Shown here piece by piece: positions 32,285-42,248 of a DNA stretch of 64,000 nucleotides. This DNA is from Microcebus murinus (taxonomy: Eukaryota > Chordata > Mammalia > Primates > Cheirogaleidae): contig NC_134113.1 in NCBI RefSeq assembly GCF_040939455.1, positions 16,106,501-16,170,500 of the forward strand, given 5' to 3'. Under the pieces are notes generated by a model. The model worked only from the letters and a program-made list of their open reading frames with translations. It was not told where the DNA came from and searched no databases. The position numbers and the translations under genes are program-made. Position 1 is the first letter of the stretch. The number at the start of each line of letters is the position of its first letter.

Positions 32285-33030
32285 AGAAATGCGAGTGACC
32301 GAGATAACGCAGCAGCAGTTCTTGCTTTATGAATGTCCATGCTGTCACCGCGTCCTCGAAAGTCAGTGACTTCATTCTAATGGAGTTCACCTCGTATCAA
32401 TTCGCAGTGACCCTCCTTTTCCCAAATACCACGCATTTTGGCTTCACTTTCTTCATGATCGTGATGGCCGTTGGTACCTCTGCTTTCTCTTTGTTCCTGT
32501 CTGCCTGTGTGTCTGAGGACATTGGGGCTCTGGGTTGAAAATGTTATTTTGCAGGTTAGTAACTAAAAGTCAAATCAAAGTTTTCGCCAAGTAAAGCATG
32601 AGGAATTTGTGTGGCGGGGGGGGGGGGAAGCAAGGGCAGGACGACATCCACATACTTTGTTGCAAAAAGAAGAACATCGCTAGTACAAAGAGGATGAGCT
32701 TGTACAAAAAAGGATTATGTCAAGTTCTAAGTCAAAGAGTGTTCCAGCTCAATTGTCAACTTAACAGTATGACAACATGCCCACAGCTAGGTCAGGCCCT
32801 GAGGTATGTGAGAGGCACACTAGCCGAAGGAACAAAGAGAGGAACCAGGGGAGACATGGCAGGATCAGTAATGGCCATGGCATTTTGATTTTTCCCTGCC
32901 TGGTTATGATTTTCCCTGGAGTTAGATGCTGTGGTGTCCGCAATGAGTATTCACGATTCTATTCCCCCATCTGTCTGAGGCATTGTAAGTCGGTTGGTCA
33001 GATGTTCATCCATCTGTTTATTTTTAACCA
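32285..33030. other. Unassigned unique sequence
   Basis: No repeat or gene recognised. Contains a G12 run (32616-32627). Confidence 0.45.
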
Positions 33031-33034
33031 TTTT

Positions 33035-33740
33035 AGGCTATTTTCTTCTAGGTGACTCTCTTACAAGCAGCATGTAATTAAACATTTTTCTTTCTTATGT
33101 CCTCTAAAAGTCTTTGTCTTTTAATAGGGTTAATTAACACATTTATTTATACAACCGATGTTTTCGGTATTACATGTGTAATTTTATTTTATGCCTTCTG
33201 TTTTTTACGTATGTCTATTTCCTTCCCCTCACCTTTTCCAGGTGATGTAGATGATTTTGTTTATTACTTATTTAGCAGTGACTTGAAAGCTAAGAATTCT
33301 GTTTTATATTCTACCACAAATTCAGTTGTCTTTGAGATTATAAAATATGTCTTGAAACCTATATTTCTTTAATTTAGCAGAGGTGAGTGCCAAACAATAA
33401 CTTTTTTCTTTTTCCTTAAACAACAGAAAAGTATTTCCTCTCAGTTCTGGAGGCTGGAAGTCCACGGTCAAAGTCCCGGCACGGTTGTTTTCTGATGAGG
33501 CCTCTCTCCCTGGCTTTCGGACAGCCGCCTTCTTCTTGCTGTGTGCTCCCATGGCCTTTTCTCTGTGACACCAGATGATAACTTTTTATCCCTGAATACA
33601 TGAGGATTTTACTTTACCTTTCAATCTCATCATCATTATCATCATCATATCTTTTTTGGTAAAACCATGTAAATGGTATTTTTTAGGGTAGCTTTGGGCT
33701 TTGAATTAAAATGTGTACAATGGTTATTCATAAGTACCTT
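33035..33740 (-). mobile_element. Ancient L1 ORF2 segment, interrupted
   Basis: ggtgactctcttacaagcag, aaaagtctttgtcttttaat and attaacacatttatttatac match the reversed middle part of old L1M/HAL1-type elements. An LTR fragment at 33419-33569 interrupts it. The far side (aattaaaatgtgtacaatgg) is weak. Confidence 0.55.
33419..33569 (-). mobile_element. MaLR (MLT1-like) LTR fragment
   Basis: aacagaaaagtatttcctct, cagttctggaggctggaagt, cttcttcttgctgtgtgctccc. The outer terminus and the remaining two thirds are absent. Confidence 0.75.
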
Positions 33741-33749
33741 AGTATATTT

Positions 33750-34950
33750 AACTAGTTTCCATGTTCACACCCAGTCTTCTATTCCACGACAGTCCTACCC
33801 TCCCACCCATGCCGTACCAGTGTCCTTGCTCACTCTCCTTACCTGTCCTCTTCCTACTCTAGACGTACTACTCCGATTAAATCCAATCACTCAAGGGTAT
33901 CTCCAGCAATTCTCCCCTCTCTCCCCTACATTACCAATCTCTACTCTTTCCTAGATTAAACTCACAAACATACACACATGCTATTATCCCTTCTACCTTA
34001 AAACTAATGAACTTCTTGAGACCTACTTCCTTGAAGCCATTCTGTTTTTTGCTTCCCTTTGTAGCAAAATTCTCTCCTTTCCTCTCACTTTCTCTTAAGC
34101 CCACTCCAATTGGGCTTCTGCCCCATCATTGCACTGCAACTACTGTGGTCCCCAGTGCCTAACCTCAGACCTTATCCTGGGGTCAGTTCTTAGTCCTTAT
34201 CTTACTTGGCCTCTCTATATTAATTGCGTATACACAGCTAATCACTTCAGCCTTCTTGACTTCTTCACTTGGCTTCCAGGGTACCACACCCTCCTGGTTT
34301 TACTATTCTTTCTCTGGCCACTCCTCTGTTTCCTTTGTGGGTCTCTCCTATTATTGTTGGAGAGCCCTAAGCACTGGACTTGGTCTTCTATATTACACCC
34401 ATTCCCTTGATAATCCCACCCAGCCTCATGGATTTAAATTCCATTCATATGTTGAAAACTCTGAAATTTAAATTTCCATCCTAGACCTCTCATCTGAACT
34501 CCAGACTCTAATATCCAACTGCATACTCAACATTGCCACTTGGGTGTTTGATAGATTTTTCAAACTTAACATGCCAAAAACTGAACTCCTAATTTTCATC
34601 TCCTGAGCCTGCCCCCCCCACCCCCGCTCCCCGCCCCCAGGTTTTCCCAAACTTAATCAATCGAAAGCAATTCTGTCCTTCTGGTTGGATTCATCCTTGA
34701 CTCTTCTCTCACACTCCATGAGCAATCCATCAGGAGATCCTATTGACTCTACCTTCCAATATGCCCAGAATATGTCCATTCTCCCCACTTCACCATTTCC
34801 GTCTTGGTCTGAGCTGCTGTCTTCTTGCACCTGGATTACAGCAGTAGTCTCCTAAAGGGCTTTCCCTGCTTCTTGCCTTGGCTTCTGTAGTCGAGTCACA
34901 ATGCAGCACCCAGAGTGACCCTTTTAGAGTCAGCGGAGACCCATACTAAG
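33750..34950 (+). mobile_element. L2 LINE ORF2 3' portion
   Basis: About 1.2 kb of plus-strand L2, one of the longest here. ccagactctaatatccaact, tagatttttcaaacttaaca, catccttgactcttctctcac, aatccatcaggagatcctattg and ctggattacagcagtagtct appear in order. The last encodes a decayed LDYxxSLLxG ORF2 motif. Stops and frameshifts break the frame. A C-rich run lies at 34609-34638. Confidence 0.75.
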
Positions 34951-35389
34951 CATCCGTCACAATACCAATATTAGTTGTACCAAAATTCCCAACAGTAAAC
35001 TTTACAAACCTGGGGATCGATCCTTTTGATGGGGACTGAAAGTACCATACTTGCATACATTTCCATAAGTTAATTTTCATTTAATTACTTTACAGAATTT
35101 TCAGTTCCACTCAGTGCTGTCAATACATGAGTTCATTTTTTTTTCTGTCTTTAAATAATTGCCTCTGATTTGTGTCTAGCTCAGATCTATCATTCCATTT
35201 TTAAAAGCCAGTGTTCAGAAAGTAAGTTCAGAACAATCAAAGAATGATGAGTAACCTTGAAATTGCATTTTGAGCTCCAACTGTGTTTTGAGATTTCTCT
35301 CTTGACAGCCTGGATTGGTGAATAGTACTTAGCATAGAGCCTAGCATTTAGTCTAGCTTCAAAATGAGACTTTTAAAAGGTTTATGTTA

Positions 35390-36262
35390 TTCTTTTTTTC
35401 AATTTAAAAATATTTGACAAATAAAAACTGTATACTGTATGTTCAAGGCATACAAGGTAAATGATTTGAGATATGAATGCATTGTGTGACAGTTACCACA
35501 AATTAACACATTCATCACCACTCATAGTTACCATTTGTATATGTATGGTAGGACAGTTAAAATCTGCTCTCTTATCAAATTCAAGTAAACATTACAGTAT
35601 TACTAAGTGTAGCTAATGTTGGGGCTGAGAAACCAATAGCACAAAATATAGTGCTTTGACATGCTGGACTGAAGAAGCTTCAAGATCTCTCTGCCCTCCC
35701 CCTACCCACTATCTCTTCCAAAGCACAAGATGAAGTTATTCCTTTATCTGTCCCAAATCAGGACCTACCAAGGAAAACATTTTTTCTTCCTCTCCCTATT
35801 ATCTTATCATCTATTGCAGAAAAGAAGACCAAGAATGTAACCACACCTGAACAGATCCTTTTACAAGATAATGTCTGTCTCTGAGCTGTTCATATTCCAA
35901 AGAGAATTATTTACGTGTTCCCTGATCCATTCATTCTCCCTAGTAATCATTTATTGCCCCTCAGTAGAATTACTCTTCTCCCTCCCCCCACAACTTGTTC
36001 TGCCAGGATGGTATATAAGCTTCTGAACCTCACTGAGGGTTGAGTAATCACTGGATTCTTGTCCCCAGCCATGTACAGTTAATACATTTGTATCCCTTTT
36101 CTCTGACTGATCTAACTTTTGTGAGTTGAGGGAAACTTCCGAGGGTGAAGGGGAAGTTTTACCTTTGGCCCTTATATCACCATGCTGTACATTAGATCCC
36201 CAGAACTTATTCTTCTTATAACTGATAGTTTGCGCTCTTTGCCCAACATATCTGCCTCTCCC
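35390..36262 (-). mobile_element. L1 3' UTR split by an LTR
   Basis: Left part 35390-35617 (gacaaataaaaactgtatac, ttaccacaaattaacacattcatcaccac, acagttaaaatctgctctct) and right part 36176-36262 (ccatgctgtacattagatcc, ccagaacttattcttcttataactga) are adjacent segments of one minus-strand L1 3' UTR. Confidence 0.85.
35618..36175 (+). mobile_element. Solo LTR, family not recognised
   Basis: The 558-bp insert in the L1 starts tgttggggctgagaaacc and ends ctttggcccttat. It has TATATAA at 36012-36018, a polyA-like aataca at 36081-36086, and a T/C-rich stretch after it, which is LTR layout. I recognise no named family, and no clean target duplication remains. No retroviral genes adjoin it. Confidence 0.55.
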
Positions 36263-36339
36263 TTCCTTGGGTTTGGGGTTTGGTTCTTGGGTGGCGGGCA
36301 GTCAGACGTGTGTTCAGCAACTTTCCCTCTGCCTGACAC

Positions 36340-36715
36340 ACTCTTTCTCCAGATACCCACATGCTTGCTCCCTCACCTCCAAACCTTTCCTCAAATGCCA
36401 CCTCCTCAGGCCAGCCTGCCCTGGACACCTATTAAGAGTTACAGCCCGCCTCACCTCCGCCATCCACAACACGGCACTTCTGCTCCACCACCCTGCTCCG
36501 TTTTCTCCTTTGTTTCACAACCCAGATCACCTTTTAATTTGCTAAATAACTGCCTTATCCACTATTCTTGCTTGCTATCTGTCTCCCCCTGCTAGAATGC
36601 CAGCTCCATGGGGCAGGGATCTGTATTTGCTTTGTTTCACTGCTGCATCCAAGTGCATAGGACAGTGCCTGGCATAGTAGGTGCTGAGCACTTACCTAAT
36701 GAATGGATAATTGTC
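36340..36715 (+). mobile_element. L2 3' end
   Basis: aaacctttcctcaaatgccacctcctcaggcc, tctccccctgctagaatgcc, atggggcagggatctgtattt, gcctggcatagtaggtgctg. The 137-codon frame at 36182-36595 is L2 and L1 sequence. Confidence 0.9.
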
Positions 36716-36719
36716 TTTC

Positions 36720-37540
36720 TTTGCACCTTTGTCTTCATCTCAGTTCATTTGCTCCTTGTGTTCTCTTACGATAAGGATGCCAAGCAGATAGATGCCTTTA
36801 AACACTTCATTTTTCTTATAGAAAATTATGATTAAAGTGCTGTTTTACTTTTAGTCTCCAAAGATTGCTTTCTCCTTTAAGCTATCGAGTCTTTCCGTAG
36901 ATATATAGCTTTTCTTTGTGTTTGCTGTCCCTTCAATGGAGATCTTTGGGTCTATCCTGGCTTTGAGTAGAGAGGGCTGGAGAAATAAACATCTTTAGTG
37001 CCACTTTCTATCTACTTGGATACCAGAGCAAATCTGAGCTTCAGGGATATAAACCTGAAGCTCAGGTTTGCTCTTCTTCAAGTGTGGGAACACCTGAGGG
37101 AGGTGATCTCCTGCTCCTACTGATGTGTTCTCTGAATTTTGCAGGTACTCTTTGAAAACCAAATTCCTCCCACCACCTTGCCCCTCTGTCCTGCTTGCAC
37201 TCTCTCTGAGTTTTGTTTCCTTTTATTTGCAATGTGCCCAACTATCTCAAGATGGTTCCATGTTGATGCTGGGAGTAGTGCTTTCTAGAGGGATCTGTAG
37301 ATAGAGGAGTTGATGTGGGTGAAGAGAAGATCAGGGTTCCGGCAGGCTCAGACAGTTTCTCTTTCTCTGGAGCCTTGTCCATAGGGAGAGACAGTGTGAG
37401 TGACTCAGTGAGGTGGCTTCTCCTTTTGGGGGGTTCTACTGTTCTGGTTCAAGGTAGAACATGAGAGGCTCTAGAATGTACTTTCCAAGGCATTCCCTGT
37501 TATAAAATGGGTGGCAGAACTTCTAATTTACAATCTTTGC
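36720..37540. other. Unassigned unique sequence
   Basis: No gene recognised; contains the inverted repeat at 37025-37074. Confidence 0.45.
37025..37074. repeat. 21-bp inverted repeat (stem-loop), 8-base spacer
   Basis: Left arm 37025-37045 (agagcaaatctgagcttcagg) and right arm 37054-37074 pair at 20 of 21 positions, with one G-T pair (T37033 with G37066), around gatataaa. Transcribed from either strand it would make a strong hairpin. No known repeat terminus is recognised in the arms. Confidence 0.95.
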
Positions 37541-37543
37541 TTA

Positions 37544-37774
37544 TCTTTTGTTAGCTCTGTTGAAGATGTTTTTGTCTTTTGGTGGATTCATCTCCAGTGG
37601 TTGTGTTAACCCAGACCTTACTCTGCTAACCCATGGCTCATCCTTGTTTAATTTTCTTTCTTTTGTTAACTCTGTTGAAGATGTTTTTGTCTTTTGGTGG
37701 GTGCATCTCCTGTGGTTGTGTTAACCCAGACCTTACTCTGCTAACCCGTGGCTCATCCTTGTTTAAATTTCTTT
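37544..37774 (+). repeat. 115-bp tandem duplication
   Basis: Copy 1 at 37544-37658 and copy 2 at 37659-37774, both starting tcttttgtta and ending in ccttgtttaa..ttcttt. By eye they differ at about seven positions plus one base of length. The unit is unique sequence. Confidence 0.95.
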
Positions 37775-37784
37775 GCATTACAAC

Positions 37785-37985
37785 AGCTCACCTGATTGGC
37801 ATACAAGACGTTTTATGATCTGGCTTCTCCAGTGTCTCCTTCTGTCTCTTTCCCTTTGCACAGACCTTATTATCCCTGAGCCACTTGCAATGCCCCTAAA
37901 TCACTTTTTCTTGGCTACTGATTCTTCAAGGCTTAACTCAAATGTCATTTTCTTCCTGGAAGCCTTTTCTGATTTTTCTAGTTAA
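37785..37985 (+). mobile_element. L2 fragment
   Basis: ttttatgatctggcttctcc, ccctttgcacagaccttatt, cttaactcaaatgtcatttt, cttcctggaagccttttctga. Confidence 0.75.
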
Positions 37986-37994
37986 CATTTAATC

Positions 37995-38115
37995 ATTATT
38001 TTAAACAAATATCTATTGAGTGCCTACTATGTACCAAGCTCTGTGAGAGATGCTGGAGATGATATGGAGGGTGAAACAGATGTAGTCCCCACTCATGGTC
38101 CAGGGTTGAGGACAG
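37995..38115 (-). mobile_element. L2 3' end
   Basis: aaatatctattgagtgccta, ctatgtaccaagctctgtga, gatgtagtccccactcatgg. Lies head-on against the plus-strand L2 before it. Confidence 0.8.
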
Positions 38116-39430
38116 AAAGGGATAACATCAGCATATTTGTTAAGTGGAGCTGGGTGTAGGGTGGACTTATTCCCAACTTCTGATATTTCTTTCCATGTGG
38201 AAGGGGCTCTGTTACCATAATGCTCCTGGATTTTCTCTACCTCTTCCCCCAGGTGAGGAGGAACAAGTTTTTGGTGAATTTGGGAAAAAGAACTGAGAAT
38301 AAGTGGCTTTAAAACTTCTTCCCTTGTTCACTGGTATATAATCCACTTTGCAGGAAACACACATTCTGCTTGACTTCTCCAAAAGTTGGATTTATGTGGA
38401 TGGTTCTCAACATGGAGCCAGTGATGGCCCAGCACTGTCTGCAACTAAGTCTGTAGGTCGGATTCTGGGATTTCATATGAAGAAGTTCAATTTCCCATAG
38501 ACCTAAAGTCACACTCTCTAATATCAGTTTCTTTTAAAATTTTCTCTCTTGAAGGGTTCAGATGCAGGGAAAAAACCATTATGAGCTGGGCTCTCTCAAA
38601 CCTCAACAGTAGCATTGAAAGTAATATTTTGAATGGACCTTCTAATTAATTCTCTTGTATTGCCTTTCTCAAATCTCTTTTACTATTGGTATTACACTGC
38701 TGTAATAATCCATTTATATATGTCTGCTCCTCTAGAGGATGCATCTCTGCCGCTGGTTGTGTAATTTGTGCACTAGACAAAGCTGTCTGACTTGCAGGGC
38801 AAGTGGGAGCTAAAATCTAGCCAGTGCTGTGTGTCTCAGTAGTTGCATCTTTGCCCGCAGTTGCATCAGTGAGGCACTTTTTTGTAATTTGCACAAAATT
38901 TCCCCATGTGCCAGCAAAGCCCTGTATCCTTGTATTTGATGAATAAATAAGTGCATGTTCTTTGGATGAGAAACACTATTGCTTTAGTCAACTGTACTCA
39001 TACAGAAGGGAGGAATCACATCCATTTAACTCATTTTTCATCATCTTTTGTAAAGTCAAGAAGCCAATACACCAAGCATGACTCAGGCAGACTTGTGGAG
39101 GAGGAAGTATATCTACTTTCTTGGCCATTTCTTTAATTTCCTTTATAATTATTATTATTTACATTGCAAAGTAATAGAACAAACAGTGGATTACATTTAA
39201 AAAACCCTAAAATCTGAATCTTAGTTTTCTTATATCTAAATGGAAGTCTTGTAGATCTCAATGGGTTGCACAAGGACAAAGCAACACAATATGTGAGAAA
39301 AAATATTGGACACCATAAGTTCATACGGATGTTAGGGGTTATTACTATCACTCCTTGATTGCTTAAATTATACTCAGGAGCATTTACCAGCTCAATTAAT
39401 GTGTGAGCCTCATACTGACAGTGTTCATTC
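38116..39430. other. Unassigned unique sequence
   Basis: No gene or confident repeat. The part near 38710-38940 might hold a decayed LINE, but I cannot place it. Confidence 0.45.
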
Positions 39431-39469
39431 TAATGATAGCAGTGTAACATACTTATTTCTGGAAAACAC

Positions 39470-39765
39470 CCAGAGGCACCTCCTTGAATTATTCATTTTC
39501 CAACTATGTATTTATTTTTTTAGGTTTCGCGATATAATTTGAGGAGGTCTAAATCTACACGCCAAAGGACATTCCATTTAGCACCTGCGCTTCTGTCTCT
39601 GCATATGTTTCCTTCTCTTTCTGTTGCTTAGTGGTTGTTTAAAGGAATAATTTTTAACAGATTCCACTTGATGAAGCCATTCTGCCTGTTAATGAGATTA
39701 CACCCCATCTCATAATTTTTCTAACCGAGTGTATTCTAGCAGAGCAGGAGCATGCTTACAACGTC
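39470..39765. promoter_or_regulatory. Possible conserved non-coding block
   Basis: Non-repetitive, with taggtttcgcgatataattt (39531), ctacacgccaaaggacattc (39556), and ctgttaatgagattacaccc (39687). Texture suggests constraint, but nothing in the single sequence proves it. Confidence 0.25.
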
Positions 39766-39769
39766 TAGT

Positions 39770-40230
39770 TTAAAGTCCTTGTGGGAGTGTAATCTGATGA
39801 TTTTGTAGAGCAGGGCAGAAAACCAGGGCTATTGTTGCTAGGTAGATTAGAAGGTAGTGGTTGGAGGTGTCAACGTTAATTATTTGTATATCCCCAATAG
39901 TCTCACTGTAGTTCCCCCAAAATATATAGTAGAAAACATATAGAGTAAAAGAGGTATGTAGTCCACCCTCAAAAACAAAGGCAAAATCAAAACAGAAATT
40001 CCAGAAAGCCCAATGGTTAAGGATATGAGTAGTAGTAGTGAGTAGAGGTATCCAACTGGTCAATAGTATTCACTCCATAGCACCAGCAGACAGATCAAAC
40101 AGCAATATATTCTTAGAACAATGCCCAGCACACTGTAAACATTCACTACATAGTTGTCATGACTATAATCATTATATCAATACCAGTGTACTAACTGGCA
40201 GCTTCTGGACACTAGAAAAAAATAAATAAA
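39770..40230. other. Unassigned sequence with a weak MIR 3' end
   Basis: aatgcccagcacactgtaaac..attcactac at 40121-40150 may be a MIR 3' end. The rest is unassigned. Confidence 0.35.
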
Positions 40231-40231
40231 G

Positions 40232-40400
40232 CAGTCGTGGTGGTTAAGAGCTTGGGATGCTAGTTGATCTGAGTTCAAAACCCAGCTCTCCCACTTACCA
40301 GCTGTATGAACTTGGACAAGTAACTCAACCTCCCTAAGCACCAATTTCTTCCTCCAAAAAATAAGAATAAAATTAGTATCTATTTCACATGTTTTCAAGA
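40232..40400 (+). mobile_element. MIR SINE
   Basis: cgtggtggttaagagcttgg, gagttcaaaacccagctctc, ccacttaccagctgtatgaac, ttggacaagtaactcaacctc. Confidence 0.9.
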
Positions 40401-40694
40401 GACCTAGGTTATATGACGAAAGCAAAGAACGTGGGCACTGGGCACCTCGCATGACCTCAGAGCCCTCAACTTTTTTGTGTTCCTACCCAAGCCTCACTAT
40501 TGTCACTGGAAGGGAAAGAGTGTATAGGGGATTCTGGCCATGGGACACTGGGGAAGTTAGAAGACTGAATGCCACCTTATGGCTCTGTCACGTACCTGGA
40601 GTTCTTTCCGGAGAGCTGGCTTGTGGTGCTCAGGGGTTGCCCAGGATTATTCATTCATGTTGCCAGGACACTGAGCCTCTGCCAGGAGCAGCTA

Positions 40695-41305
40695 ACAGGA
40701 CAGGACCAAGTATCACAGCTAAAATTTTGGAGGCAAGTCCTTCAATTCCTATTTCCACCCTATATGTCTACGGATTGTCTTATTCTGTTTGTGTTGCTGC
40801 AACAAAATACCCAAGAGTGGCTAATTTAAGACAAACAGAAATCTCTTCCCTCACAGCTCTAGAGGCTGGGAAGTCCAAGATCAAGGCATCAGCAGATTTG
40901 GTGTCTGGTGAGGGCCCCGGTCTCTGCTTCCAAGAGGGTGCCCTGAGTGTCGTGTCCTCTCATGGTGGAAAAGTACATGGAAAAGGGGGCCTCAGCTAGT
41001 TCCCGGCAGCCCTTTCATAAGACATCGATCCATTCATGAAGGTGGAACCCTTAGGACTTAAGCACTTCCCCAAAGGCGCCACCTGTTAATACTACAATGG
41101 AAATTGTCAAACTGAATTTTGAAGGGGACATATTCAAATCACAGCAGGGACCTCAGGAAAATGACTTAGCCTTTCTGAGCCCCAGTTTCTTTATCTGTAA
41201 AACATAGATGATAATACCTGCTTTGAGGATTTAGTGAGAATATAAATGCAAAACACTTAATTCCTGGCTAGATAAATGGAAGCTATTTTTATTAGTCCAC
41301 AAAAA
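40695..41305 (+). mobile_element. MIR SINE split by a MaLR LTR
   Basis: A short left piece ending at 40776 (aagtccttcaattcctatttccaccc) and a clear right piece 41148-41305 (aaaatgacttagcctttctgag, ccccagtttctttatctgtaaaac, gaatataaatgcaaaacact) are in register around the LTR. Confidence 0.55.
40777..41147 (-). mobile_element. MaLR (MLT1A/MST-like) LTR
   Basis: Near-complete minus-strand LTR: gtttgtgttgctgcaacaaa, gaggctgggaagtccaagat, ggtgtctggtgagggcccc, cctctcatggtggaaaagtac, ttaggacttaagcacttccc, ggacatattcaaatcacagca. The 182-codon plus frame 40451-40999 is antisense LTR sequence in part and is not a gene. Confidence 0.9.
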
Positions 41306-41319
41306 ATCATGAAATCATA

Positions 41320-41590
41320 CAATTTGGTAGCTGGTTATTGAGTACTGATTCTATGTCAGATATTGTGCCCAGTACTATGAGACCACCAGTGATTCATTCA
41401 GTGAATTTTTTTATTGTTTTCTATGTGCTAGACATTATACCAGGTGCTTATCCATCAAGATTTTCAAATCTAGATAAAATATTTCTTAAGACTATTCAAT
41501 TCTACCACTTAGGGAACCCCCAGGTTATGAACCAGTTTTTCTTAATTCATGCAACAAGCACAATGCCAAGAACTTTAGTGAATGATTAAA
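41320..41590 (-). mobile_element. L2 3' end fragments
   Basis: ggttattgagtactgattct..tgtcagatattgtgcccagta and a second attgttttctatgtgctagac..accaggtgct. Two L2-like ends in the same orientation, both short. Confidence 0.5.
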
Positions 41591-41594
41591 AATA

Positions 41595-41962
41595 CAGTAG
41601 TTCCTGTCTTATCTGTGGTTTCCCATCCATAGTTTCAGTCACCTGCGGTCAACCATGGTCTGAAAAAATTAGTTGGAAAATTCCAGAAATAAACAATTCG
41701 TTAGTTTTAAATTTCATGCCTTTCTGAGTAGTGTGATAAAATCTCGAGTCATCCCTCTCTCTCTTGCCTGGGATATGAATTATTGCTTTTTTAACATAGC
41801 CATACTCTATATATACACTCCCTTGTCTTTTAGTCACTTAGTACCTTCTTCAGTTATCAGATGACAAAAACATAGTATCTACAGGGTTTAGTACTATCTG
41901 TGGTTTTAGGCATCCACTGGGGGTCTTGGAAAGTATCCCCTGAGGATAAGGGGGGGATACTG
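41595..41962 (+). mobile_element. Tigger-derived MITE (MER2-like)
   Basis: Non-autonomous mariner-type element. It begins cagtagttcctgtcttatc and ends gataagggggggatactg, so the tips are inverted repeats, each flanked by TA (41593-41594, 41963-41964). The interior keeps acctgcggtcaaccatggtc, attccagaaataaacaattc and catccactgggggtcttgg. No transposase frame. Confidence 0.9.
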
Positions 41963-42094
41963 TATAAAAGGCATAAAAGTTGGCTCTACCAAGGAGAGGT
42001 TTCTAGCTAGGTAGAGCCATTTGACACCTCTGTCTTAATTTTTCTTTTTTTCTTTGAACATCGTCTGTCCTTGGTGTCTTTTTTATTGTGTACT

Positions 42095-42235
42095 CTATGA
42101 TTATATTAATTAATCATTAGCTATACATATATTTACTGTGTATCTACTATGTATGGGTCATAGTACTAGATTCTACTCAAAATCTAATAAGGAAATAAGA
42201 CATAGTTCCTAACTCTAGGAAATTTGTTTTTAAAT
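42095..42235 (-). mobile_element. L2 3' end fragment
   Basis: tatttactgtgtatctactatgtatgggtc followed by gacatagttcctaactctagg. AT-rich and decayed. Confidence 0.5.
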
Positions 42236-42248
42236 TTGTTTTTCACTA

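Noticed and set aside
37025..37074. Inverted repeat as a bacterial-type terminator or a MITE
   Set aside because: Mammalian context rules out the first; no target duplication or known terminal repeat supports the second.
40451..40999. 182-codon plus frame as a gene
   Set aside because: Its right half is an antisense MaLR LTR; the left half has no recognisable domain.
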